Assembly: GCF_900116445.1 (NCBI RefSeq)
Contig: NZ_FPBH01000012.1
Span: forward strand, 172,140 to 236,139
DNA: 64,000 nucleotides
Origin: Paraburkholderia aspalathi
GTDB lineage: Bacteria > Pseudomonadota > Gammaproteobacteria > Burkholderiales > Burkholderiaceae
Reading direction: 5' to 3'
In this document: one piece after another, positions 9,618-17,233 of the stretch
How positions within the stretch are numbered: position 1 is the first letter of the stretch
Layout: each line of letters starts with the position of its first letter
The notes under the pieces: generated by a model
What the model saw: only the letters and a program-made list of their open reading frames with translations
Told to the model about the DNA's origin: nothing
Database searches by the model: none
Translations under genes and position numbers: made by a program

Positions 9618-9710
9618 GCGCCGCGAGGCGCGCACCGTCACAGGCTGCTCTTCAATACTCCTTCAACGGCGTCAACGTCGCGGCTGTGATCGGCAGGGTT
9701 TCGACTTGGG
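9618..9710. repeat. direct repeat, copy A (duplicated 3' end of the GMC gene)
   Basis: This stretch is about three-quarters identical by eye to 12519-12616, in the same orientation. Both copies include the last ~20 codons of a GMC-type reading frame plus the first ~35 bases beyond its stop; copy A has a 3-base gap. The two copies bracket the GH95 gene and its downstream-facing hairpin region. Confidence 0.75.
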
Positions 9711-9711
9711 G
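9652..9711 (-). pseudogene. relic of a GMC oxidoreductase C-terminus
   Basis: Read on the minus strand, the 19 codons directly after the GH95 stop encode PQVETLPITAATLTPLKEY and then a stop. The intact GMC oxidoreductase upstream ends with PQVETLPIAASTLTPLMKEQ. The match continues past the stop codons at DNA level, so this is a duplicated gene end rather than a shared functional tail. It lies in frame with the GH95 TAG stop, so read-through would append it, but nothing shows that this happens. Confidence 0.7.
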
Positions 9712-12132
9712 CTACCAGGAAACCGGCTGCAGTCTGCCGTCGAACTTTGCCGTGCCATTCGCAGGGATCACGACCGCACGCGAAGCGTTGCCGTAGTACA
9801 GGTTTGTCCGCGTCCCTCCCACGCTGGTGAGCTTGACGGACGACAACGTGCCACTGCTCCACGCGAGGTCCACCGCAAACCCGCCTTTCGCCCGCAGCCC
9901 CTTTACGCTTCCAGTACCCCATTGCGACGGCAACGCGGGCAGCAGCGTGATGCGATCCATCCTGCTTTGCAGCAGCATCTCTAATATCGCCGCCGGACCG
10001 CCGAAGTTCGCATCGATCTGGAATGCTGACGAGTTGCTCGACAGCGCGTAGGCGTCGAACATATTGGCAAACGTGCCGTTCACCCCGTCGTTACCCGCCG
10101 AGTAGTTCAACAGCTTCGGAATCATCGAATAGCAGGTGGCGGCATCGTGGAAATGCGCCCAGCAGGCGATGCGCCATGCCAGTCCCCAACCGAACGAGTT
10201 GAAGCCGCGCGCGGTGAGCAGGGCCTTTACACCGGCCACGAGTTTCGGATCGCTGTCGAGCGTGATGCGCTCGCCTTCAAACCACCCGATCAACGGCGAC
10301 AGGTGCCGGTGCCCCGTTTCGCCGACGACGCTGTCGCTCATCCATTCCTGAAGCTGGCCGGTCGTCGGGCTCACTTTCGGCAGATAGAGGTTCGACTTCA
10401 GCGTCGCAAGTGTCTGCGCGAAATCCGCGTCCTTGCCAAGCAACTGGCTCGCCGCGACCGTGTTGGTGAACAGGTCCCAAACGAGTTCCTGCGCATAGGT
10501 AATGCCGAGCTGCTGGTGAGGTCCCTGCTCCGGCGACCAGTCCTTGTCGTCGATGAGCAGCCCCGTCGCCGGATCCCGGATCAGGCGCGCCTGCCAGAAC
10601 TCGCAGGCAGATTTCATCACGGGGTAGATGTTCGCCAGATAGCGCTTGTCCAGCGTGTACTGGTAGTGATTCCACAGCGTGCGGCAATACCATGCGCTCG
10701 CCGGCGGGCTCCAGTCCCAGCCGAGCGAGCCGTAGATGCCGGTCGAAATCGCCACCGTCCAGCCCGCCACCTTGCCGTTCGAATTGCTGTAATTCACGTT
10801 GGCGGCATCGTTGAAATGATTCCGGGTGGACTGGACCCACGACGGATATTGCCCGGTGACGTAATCGGCAAACGGCAACTGACACTCCGGCAATCCCGCG
10901 CGATCGGCAAGCCAGTAGTTCATCTGCACGTTGATATCGGTGTGGTAGTCGGCCATCCACGGCGGATTGTTCGTCGTACTCCACAAGCCCTGCAGATTCG
11001 CAGGCATCGAGCCGCGCGACGACGAGATCGTGAGGTAGCGTCCGAACTGCACGTACATCGCTTCGAGTTCGGGATCGGCCAGCGCAGGGTTCGCTCCGCG
11101 CGCCTGCAACCGGGCCGGGATTGTCAGCGCCCTCTGCGCGGCGCTCGAGGTGCCGAGGTTCAGCTCCATGCGCCCGAAGAGACCGCGATAGTCGCGCACG
11201 TGGCGCCACAGAAGATCCCAGTAGCCCCGAGCCGCGGCGTTCGTCACGTCTGCGATCGTGGCGCTGCGCGGGTTGATGCCCGTCAGGTAACTGTCGACGT
11301 AACGCCCGGTGTAGTCGGTGCGTGCCGCAACGATGATCGTGAGCGCAGGGCAATTCTGCAGCGTAATCTGCCCAGTGGCGGAGTTGAACCGCGCGACGCC
11401 CGCATCCGGAATGACCGACAGGTACGTGGCGTACAGCTCTCCGCTACCGCTGACCGAACCCGAGAACGACAGTGCATGATTCGACTCGCCAACGGTCTGG
11501 GTATCCTGCCCGTCGATCAGCGACACGGTGCCGTTATAGGTGCCGCCGTCCGAGGTGAGCCGCACGACGATCACGTTGTCGGGAAAGCTGCTGAAGATCT
11601 CGCGCCGGTAGGTCCTGCCGCCGACGCTGTACTGCGTGCGCACGAGCGCATTGCTGATGTCGAGCGAGCGCTGGTAGCTCGTGGCGCCGGCGTGAGCAGG
11701 CAGATCGATATAGAGCTTGCCGAGCGACAGGTAGGTGCCCATGCCGGTTGTCGTATAGGCCAGGTCGACGACGTCCTTGCTGCCCGACCATAGCGTGATC
11801 TCGTTCAGGTAAAGCGCTTCCCTCTCGCTTGCGCCGCCTGCCAGCGCACCCAGACGACCATTGCCGACCGGCAGGCCCTGAAACTGGATGCTGGATTCGA
11901 CGGCGGGTTGATCGTACTGGAACAGCAGCGCCTGATCGGCGGAGAGGAGCGGTGAAGCGGCTTGTGCGGGAGTGGAGAGGGAATCGGTACTCGGGGAAGT
12001 GCCGGTTTCGCTGGCCTGTGCGGAACTGATCGCCGCATAGTTGCCGGTGCCGCCGCCTGCCACCGGCAGGATGGCGGCTGCACCGCCGAGTTTGAGGAGC
12101 CTGCGACGCTTCTGGTTTACGGACGTTTTCAT
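9712..12132 (-). CDS. secreted GH95 family alpha-L-fucosidase-like enzyme (Tat signal)
   Basis: The product is 806 residues. It begins with a twin-arginine-type signal (KRRRLLKLGGAAAILPVAGG), then the GH95 N-terminal beta domain ('LPVGNGRLGAL', 'LNEITLWSGS') and the (alpha/alpha)6 barrel with 'NLQGLWSTTNNPPWMADYHT' followed by Asp399-Ile-Asn401 and 'QMNYW'. GH95 enzymes hydrolyse alpha-1,2-linked L-fucose or L-galactose by inversion. The ATG at 12132 has a good ggagac site; an in-frame upstream start would bury the signal peptide. In this locus, which makes GDP-fucose, it probably trims or degrades the fucosylated EPS in the periplasm or outside. The first Asn of the Asn-x-Asn pair known from AfcA reads as Asp here. 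Confidence 0.93.
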   Translation of the reverse strand: MKTSVNQKRRRLLKLGGAAAILPVAGGGTGNYAAISSAQASETGTSPSTDSLSTPAQAASPLLSADQALLFQYDQPAVESSIQFQGLPVGNGRLGALAGGASEREALYLNEITLWSGSKDVVDLAYTTTGMGTYLSLGKLYIDLPAHAGATSYQRSLDISNALVRTQYSVGGRTYRREIFSSFPDNVIVVRLTSDGGTYNGTVSLIDGQDTQTVGESNHALSFSGSVSGSGELYATYLSVIPDAGVARFNSATGQITLQNCPALTIIVAARTDYTGRYVDSYLTGINPRSATIADVTNAAARGYWDLLWRHVRDYRGLFGRMELNLGTSSAAQRALTIPARLQARGANPALADPELEAMYVQFGRYLTISSSRGSMPANLQGLWSTTNNPPWMADYHTDINVQMNYWLADRAGLPECQLPFADYVTGQYPSWVQSTRNHFNDAANVNYSNSNGKVAGWTVAISTGIYGSLGWDWSPPASAWYCRTLWNHYQYTLDKRYLANIYPVMKSACEFWQARLIRDPATGLLIDDKDWSPEQGPHQQLGITYAQELVWDLFTNTVAASQLLGKDADFAQTLATLKSNLYLPKVSPTTGQLQEWMSDSVVGETGHRHLSPLIGWFEGERITLDSDPKLVAGVKALLTARGFNSFGWGLAWRIACWAHFHDAATCYSMIPKLLNYSAGNDGVNGTFANMFDAYALSSNSSAFQIDANFGGPAAILEMLLQSRMDRITLLPALPSQWGTGSVKGLRAKGGFAVDLAWSSGTLSSVKLTSVGGTRTNLYYGNASRAVVIPANGTAKFDGRLQPVSW

Positions 12133-12184
12133 CCTGTCTCCTGGTTCGCGAAGTTTCCCCGAGAAATCCACCTATAAATATTTT

Positions 12185-12198
12185 GTGCAAATATGCAC
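12185..12198. promoter_or_regulatory. operator-like palindrome before the GH95 gene
   Basis: gtgca-aata-tgcac is a perfect 5-4-5 inverted repeat in a locally AT-rich stretch (12168-12200), 53 bases upstream of the GH95 start. Its size and place fit a regulator site overlapping the promoter. No regulator can be named. Confidence 0.4.
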
Positions 12199-12305
12199 TT
12201 AACAGGGATTCTCCAGACATTAGGCTTTTCCCTCGGTACGCGCGCAGCAAAGCGACACCGAAATTGGGCTGTCGGTCTGGCGGGGAGACATACGTGATCG
12301 GTCCG

Positions 12306-12337
12306 GCGAGCGTTTTGTGCATCTGCAAAACGCTCGC
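12306..12337. repeat. perfect 12-bp inverted repeat
   Basis: gcgagcgttttg and caaaacgctcgc face each other across an 8-base loop. There is no T-run on either side, so it is not a standard terminator. It lies between the GMC and GH95 genes, in the 420-base non-coding gap 12133-12552. Confidence 0.6.
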
Positions 12338-12429
12338 GGTGCACGGGTGGAAGCGCTGAAATAATCGGTAGGGAGTGAATGAACTTCAGGAGGCGTTTCC
12401 CGCTATGTGAGCAGGATGACGAAATATCG

Positions 12430-12465
12430 TCGCGGCAAAGCAGTCGGGCGACCGCTTTGCCGCGA
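12430..12465. repeat. perfect 12-bp inverted repeat, second in the GMC-GH95 gap
   Basis: tcgcggcaaagc pairs with gctttgccgcga across a 12-base loop. It is followed by weaker pairings (gatgcag/ctgcatc at about 12464-12492 and ggtgac/gtcacc at about 12511-12543). On the minus strand this block is the first thing transcribed after the GMC stop, so it could end or stabilise that mRNA, but no T-run follows. Confidence 0.55.
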
Positions 12466-12518
12466 TGCAGGCTGCGGTCGGCAGGCTGCATCGGTCAAAA
12501 TCAATATCACCGGTGACT

Positions 12519-12616
12519 GCGCCGCGAGGGGCGCCCTGTCACCGATTGTTCTTCACTGCTCCTTCATCAACGGCGTCAAGGTCGAGGCTGCGATCGGCAG
12601 CGTTTCGACTTGAGGC
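12519..12616. repeat. direct repeat, copy B (3' end of the intact GMC gene)
   Basis: Partner of 9618-9710. It covers the last codons of the GMC oxidoreductase gene and about 35 bases downstream. It is the intact, presumably ancestral, copy because it continues into the full gene. Confidence 0.75.
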
Positions 12617-14295
12617 TGCTGGGTCTGCATCGACATCAGGGAACTGTTGGCGGCGTCACCCCGCGTATTGCCGACGATATCCGGCACATCGAGCTGCCGC
12701 ACCAGATGACCCGCGAGGCGCAACGCAAGCGCGGCGATCGTGATGGTCGGAAAGTTCGCGCCGACGGTTGGAAACACCGAACTGCCCGCCACATAAAAAT
12801 TGCTCATGCCGTGCACTTTGCAATCGCGATCGACCACGCCTTCGCGTGGCGAATCGTGCATGCGCGTAGTGCCCATGTGATGCCACGTGCCCTCCAGCTT
12901 TGCCGGCCAACGGCGGCCTTCGAGCGGCGCGTCGAGTTCGACATCAGCAATGCCCGCCATCTGCAACTCCAGCGCGAGCAACGCAAACGTTTTGTCGAAG
13001 GTGCGTTGCACCTGTTCGCCCAGACGCCACTCCACCTTCACGCGCGGCATGCCGAACCGGTCGCGTTTGTCGGCCGACAACGTGACCCGGCTATCGGGAT
13101 CGGGCACCGCTTCGACGATCGCCTGCAAGGTCACGTCGGTGATCAACGCGGGCCATTGCAACAGCCGCGTCAAACCGTAGCCTACGGTGTGCAACGGATG
13201 CGCGATCATCGTCGCGACATCGGTTTTCAGACTGCGGCCCGGCTGATCCTTCTGCAACAGCGCTTCCTTGCAGTGGATCAGCGCCTCGGACCCTGCCGTT
13301 CCTTCGCCGTACCAGCGCGAATAGAGCCACACGCGCGAATTCAGCAGCTTCTCGCGTTCCATCAACTCCTGCTTCGGCGCGAACTGTGAAGAGATCTTCG
13401 TGCCGTGCGCGGACACCGCGGCGTTCTGATAGTGATACTTGATGTCGTACAGCTTATTGCGTGCGTTGCCCGGGCGAAAACGCACCTTGCCGGACATCAT
13501 CCGCGGATGATCCATGAAGTAGCGGCCTACCAGATCGTTGGCATTGCCGAGACCCGCCGCCTGCACGTTGTTCGAAGCAAGCAGAAGCCGCGCATTCTCG
13601 ATGCCGCCCGTGGCGAGCACGAAAATCCTCGCGGTCACCGTCATCTTGCGTCCGCTGATGGTCGCCACCTGAAGCCGCGAAACGGACGTGCCGTCAGCAT
13701 CGGCGTCGATATTCTGCACATTCGCATACAGAAACACGCGCACCCGCGCCGAGCGTGAGAGTTCGTCACGATAGGCCTTGCCGAAACGCACAGGCGGGCT
13801 GAATTGCGCGACGGTATCGCGCATATCGCCGGTCGCAAGCGGTATGCGGCGCACGTCATGGCGTCCGATCTCGCGCTCCCAGTAGGCAGGGTCGAAATTC
13901 TGCGGGCCGAGCTTCAGCAGTTCATGCGTACGCGCGTAGTACGGCGCCAGTTCGTCGAGTCCGAACGGCCAGCCGCTGTGCGGAATCCAGTCGCGCTTGT
14001 CGAAGTCCCACGGATCCAGCGGGCGGCACCAGCCGCCCCAGCAGTTGCTGCTGCCGCCGAAATAACGGCTGCGCGAGCCGTCCGCGAACGAATAGGGAAG
14101 TCCGACGTTTTCGCCGCGATAGAGGTCGCGGGTTTCGTCATCAGGCCCGAAGCCCCCGCTTTCGAGCATGCAGGTGTCGACCCCGGCCCTCGACATCTCC
14201 AACGCAAGCGTAATGCCGGCCACACCTCCGCCGATGATGCAGACCGTCGTTTCAATGACCGTATTGTGTTCAACAGTGCGAGTATCGATGAACAT
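12553..14295 (-). CDS. GMC-type FAD-dependent oxidoreductase
   Basis: The product is 580 residues. It opens with a Rossmann FAD site ('VCIIGGGVAGITLALEMSRAG', then 'MLESGG'), has 'GSSNCWGGWCRPLDPWDF' in the FAD-binding part, and ends with the GMC C-terminal domain 'GTWHHMGTTRM' and 'AGSSVFPTVGANFPTITIAA', which carry the His and Asn of the active site. Such enzymes oxidise alcohol groups, often of sugars or polyols. I chose the ATG at 14295 because gggag lies 5 bases before it. Its place between acetyltransferase and fucosidase genes suggests oxidation of a sugar in the EPS or of a precursor. No signal peptide is seen, so it should act in the cytosol. Confidence 0.93.
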   Translation of the reverse strand: MFIDTRTVEHNTVIETTVCIIGGGVAGITLALEMSRAGVDTCMLESGGFGPDDETRDLYRGENVGLPYSFADGSRSRYFGGSSNCWGGWCRPLDPWDFDKRDWIPHSGWPFGLDELAPYYARTHELLKLGPQNFDPAYWEREIGRHDVRRIPLATGDMRDTVAQFSPPVRFGKAYRDELSRSARVRVFLYANVQNIDADADGTSVSRLQVATISGRKMTVTARIFVLATGGIENARLLLASNNVQAAGLGNANDLVGRYFMDHPRMMSGKVRFRPGNARNKLYDIKYHYQNAAVSAHGTKISSQFAPKQELMEREKLLNSRVWLYSRWYGEGTAGSEALIHCKEALLQKDQPGRSLKTDVATMIAHPLHTVGYGLTRLLQWPALITDVTLQAIVEAVPDPDSRVTLSADKRDRFGMPRVKVEWRLGEQVQRTFDKTFALLALELQMAGIADVELDAPLEGRRWPAKLEGTWHHMGTTRMHDSPREGVVDRDCKVHGMSNFYVAGSSVFPTVGANFPTITIAALALRLAGHLVRQLDVPDIVGNTRGDAANSSLMSMQTQQPQVETLPIAASTLTPLMKEQ

Positions 14296-14502
14296 CCCTA
14301 CTCCCATCTTCTTCATGCATGTCTGAGTGCGTCAAACCGGCTACTTATCCAACCGGGGCTGGCAAGCAAACCACGCACACGTCGTTGCCGAACGCATCTC
14401 CGGCGTCGCCGCAGGTGTCGATCAAAGGCATCGATCGACATTCCGGCTTGTCAACGACCTGGCCTCCTCAGCGTACAAACGCTGCGGTTCTCTCTCTGTG
14501 CT

Positions 14503-15123
14503 TCAGGTCACGGAATCGAAACGGTTCCGGATAAAACGACATGGATTTCCGCCATACACACCCTCTGGATCAAGCGAACGATGCACGACGGACAACGGCG
14601 TCACCACGGCCGACCGGCCGATCGTCACACCCATCTGCACAACACATTTCGACGTGATCCAGACACCGTCCTCGATGACGATCGGCGCGACGCGCAGATC
14701 CATCGTCGTGCTCATATCGTGAGAGCCGGCACTGAGGAACGTCCCCTGGGAAATGCAGACATTCGAGCCGATGCGGATTAGCGCCTGGTTGTAGATCCAG
14801 ACGTCGACGCCGAACCAGCAGTTATCCCCTACCTCCAGGTTCCACGGCGACTTCACGCGCAATGGATGCACGAAGCGGCAACCCGTGCCGATCTTCGCGC
14901 CGAAGAGGCGTAATAGCGCAACGCGGACCGACGAGAGCGGCAGCAGTTTGTTGTTGATGAGGCAGGCTTCCACGACAAACCAGATGAGCTCGATCAGGGC
15001 GCCGCGCTTCGCGCGATAGTTCCCCTTTCCAGCCAGACTGAGATCGATGACACGGCCATCCTCGCGAACGCCTTCGACTTCCGGCATACGCCCGATCTGC
15101 GGATCGTCGGCAGCGTTACCCAT
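14503..15123 (-). CDS. WcaF-type hexapeptide-repeat acetyltransferase
   Basis: The product is 206 residues with a helical N-terminus (about 40-80, 'LIWFVVEACLINNKLLPLSS') and a left-handed beta-helix of hexapeptide repeats (about 85-195: 'IGTGCRFVHPLRVKSPWNLEV', 'IRIGSNVCIS', 'VIEDGVWITSKCVV', 'IGRSAVVTP'). The His in 'AGSHDM' fits the catalytic position. It resembles colanic acid O-acetyltransferases that acetylate a sugar, often fucose, in the repeat. The ATG at 15123 follows a ggag site; an upstream in-frame codon lacks one. It is followed by the GMC gene on the same strand, 207 bases on. Confidence 0.9.
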   Translation of the reverse strand: MGNAADDPQIGRMPEVEGVREDGRVIDLSLAGKGNYRAKRGALIELIWFVVEACLINNKLLPLSSVRVALLRLFGAKIGTGCRFVHPLRVKSPWNLEVGDNCWFGVDVWIYNQALIRIGSNVCISQGTFLSAGSHDMSTTMDLRVAPIVIEDGVWITSKCVVQMGVTIGRSAVVTPLSVVHRSLDPEGVYGGNPCRFIRNRFDSVT

Positions 15124-15299
15124 CAGATTTCTCCAGTCCACGAACGGCAATCGACATACCCGCGCATCACGCTTACATTATGTTTCGACTCCTTACTGAA
15201 CCCGCCTTCATGGCCGTACGAGCAAGCGTTTTGGCGGCTGCACGCGTACCGGTTGGCGCACGATAGCTCTATTGCGACCGCATCTTCCTGGGGCATCCG

Positions 15300-15797
15300 A
15301 TGACCATTCCGTTCCGGCACATAACACCCGCTCTGCTTCTCGCCATCGCGACCTATGCCGTACCGGCGCTCGCGCAGAACGCAGCAGCGCCCGCGCCCGC
15401 TGCACCGGCTCTTGCCGCTACCGCTGCGACCAGCTACGGCACCCCCGCTCCTGCAGCGCGCGCCAAGCCGCGGGCGGCGAATCGCAACAGCGAAACGCAG
15501 TTGCTCGGCGCTCCACGCGACTACGGCTCGCCAGACGCGCAGCAAGGCAATACCGCCGACGCCCAGCAGGCAGCCCTGCTCGACGAACAACGCATGACGG
15601 TGCTGGGCGGAGCGCAGCCTGCCGTGCGCAAGCAGCCCAACAAGGCGCAGGCCGCCGGCAACGGTAAGGTGCGCGTGGCCGGCCAGCCGGGCGGTACGAA
15701 TGCAGCCGAGCGCCTGATGCCCGATGGCGCGGCGAAAACCACTTACGCCGATCCGTTCGATGCGGGCAAGCACGCCGTCTACAAATCCCCGTGGTGA
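15300..15797 (+). CDS. small secreted Ala-rich protein of unknown function
   Basis: The product is 165 residues with a good Sec signal peptide (about residues 1-24, hydrophobic core 'LLLAIATYAVPALA' before QN), an Ala/Pro-rich stretch to about 60, and a polar, low-complexity remainder with Asn/Gln/Arg. No domain is recognised. It sits on the plus strand in the gap between the WcaF- and WcaI-type genes, opposite to the operon that surrounds it, so it must have its own promoter. Base composition matches its neighbours. A role in the envelope is likely, but a link with the EPS is only positional. Confidence 0.62.
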   Translation: MTIPFRHITPALLLAIATYAVPALAQNAAAPAPAAPALAATAATSYGTPAPAARAKPRAANRNSETQLLGAPRDYGSPDAQQGNTADAQQAALLDEQRMTVLGGAQPAVRKQPNKAQAAGNGKVRVAGQPGGTNAAERLMPDGAAKTTYADPFDAGKHAVYKSPW

Positions 15798-15828
15798 TAT
15801 CGCATTCATGAGATGGCCGCGTGCCGGA

Positions 15829-17178
15829 TCAATCCGGCGCGGCTTCCTCCGTTGTAGCCGGCTTGCGCCGCCGGGCCACCGTGGCTGACGGCCTCGGGCC
15901 GCCGAAATACGGCGTCTCCACGTTCGTATGCTTGCCACGCGCATTCGTGCCACATGTGTCACAAATCAGGGTCGCGAGCCGCGCTTCGAAGGTACCGATC
16001 GTCGACTCCGGCGATAGCGCGCGCTCCGCATAATCGCGTGCCGCCTTACCCAACGCCGCACGGCGTTCGGGATCGCTTGCCAGCACCGTGATCGCTGCCG
16101 CCAACGCCTTGACGTTATCCGGCGGCACGATCACGCCGCGCGGCACCACTGCGTCGTAGAGAGCCGTGCCGCGCCGCGCCATCGCCACCACAGCGCGCCC
16201 GCTCGCGAACATGCCGGTGAGCTTCGACGGCATCACCAGATCCGCGGCGTCGCCACGTTGCGGCAGCACATGAATGTCGGCGAGATTGAGCAACTCGTTC
16301 AAACGTTCCACGGGTTGCAGCGGAATGAACACGCAGTTCGTCAATCCTGCGCAGCGCTGGAGCAAACTCTCTTTCGCCGCGCCGCTGCCACAGAAAACGA
16401 AGGTGAGGTCGGTACGTGCAGCGAGCGATGCCGCCGCATCGGCGAGCGTTTCGATACCCTGTTTCGCGCCCATGTTGCCCGAGTACAGCACCACCTTCTG
16501 GCCAGCCGGAATGCCCAGCAGGCGCCGATAGTCGCTCGCGCGCGTCAGCGGAAAGATGGTCGCTACGTCGACCCAATTGGGCAGACACACAACCCGCGAA
16601 GGCTTAACGCCCTTGACCACCGCGCGCGCACTCATCTGCGGCGTAATCGACGACACGGTATCGAAGCGGCGCAGCAGCGTGCTTTCGATCCAGCGCGCCA
16701 CGCGTGCTGCGAGCGAGCTTTTCAGAAGACCCAAATCGAAAGCGGCATCGACCTCGAAGTCCTGAATATGCAGCCACGTACTCGCGCCCGCGAGACGCGC
16801 GAGCGCCAGCGTAGCGGGCGCGCACATCAGGGTCGGCGCGATCAGCATCGCGGCATCGGGGCGCCATAGCATCTGCCGGGCGAGCAGCGGCAACGAACTC
16901 ACCGCGAAGCTCGCCAGATGCAGCATCCGCTTCAGCCCGCTCGGACGCGCCGGCACCCATAGCGGCGCGCGCCAGATCGTCACGCCGTCGCGCGTTTCGT
17001 GCTGATACCGCCATGACACATAGTCCGCCGCCACGCGCCACTCAGGGTAATAAGGGGGCGCGCACACCACGCGAACCTCGTGGCCACGCCTCGCCAGAAG
17101 CACGGCCATCTCTGCGGTGTACTTACCCACCCCCGTCAGTTCGGGCGCGTAATTGATGCCGTAGATCAGGATCTTCAT
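15829..17178 (-). CDS. wcaI: WcaI-type GT4 glycosyltransferase
   Basis: The product is 449 residues. The N-terminus (MKILIYGINYAPELTGVGKY, then 'VRVVCAPPYYPEWRV' and 'TIWRAPLWVPARPSGLKRM') is the hallmark of the WcaI family of colanic acid transferases. The donor domain follows ('LYSGNMGAKQGIETLADAA', 'VLPQRGDAADLVMPSKLTGM'). WcaI is thought to add fucose to the lipid-linked glucose in colanic acid, and the GDP-fucose genes here fit that. The last ~40 residues are a basic Ala/Arg tail not typical of the family. It lies 55 bases after the preceding transferase in the same operon. Confidence 0.92.
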   Translation of the reverse strand: MKILIYGINYAPELTGVGKYTAEMAVLLARRGHEVRVVCAPPYYPEWRVAADYVSWRYQHETRDGVTIWRAPLWVPARPSGLKRMLHLASFAVSSLPLLARQMLWRPDAAMLIAPTLMCAPATLALARLAGASTWLHIQDFEVDAAFDLGLLKSSLAARVARWIESTLLRRFDTVSSITPQMSARAVVKGVKPSRVVCLPNWVDVATIFPLTRASDYRRLLGIPAGQKVVLYSGNMGAKQGIETLADAAASLAARTDLTFVFCGSGAAKESLLQRCAGLTNCVFIPLQPVERLNELLNLADIHVLPQRGDAADLVMPSKLTGMFASGRAVVAMARRGTALYDAVVPRGVIVPPDNVKALAAAITVLASDPERRAALGKAARDYAERALSPESTIGTFEARLATLICDTCGTNARGKHTNVETPYFGGPRPSATVARRRKPATTEEAAPD

Positions 17179-17233
17179 TGTGACTGCCAGGACGAGTTAG
17201 AGCTTCGCATGCGCGACGGGGCCGTGAGGCGCC

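Noticed and set aside
10147..11793. 548-residue open frame on the plus strand
   Set aside because: It is antisense to the well-supported GH95 gene, is rich in Arg and His, and has no family character; long shadows are common at this G+C.
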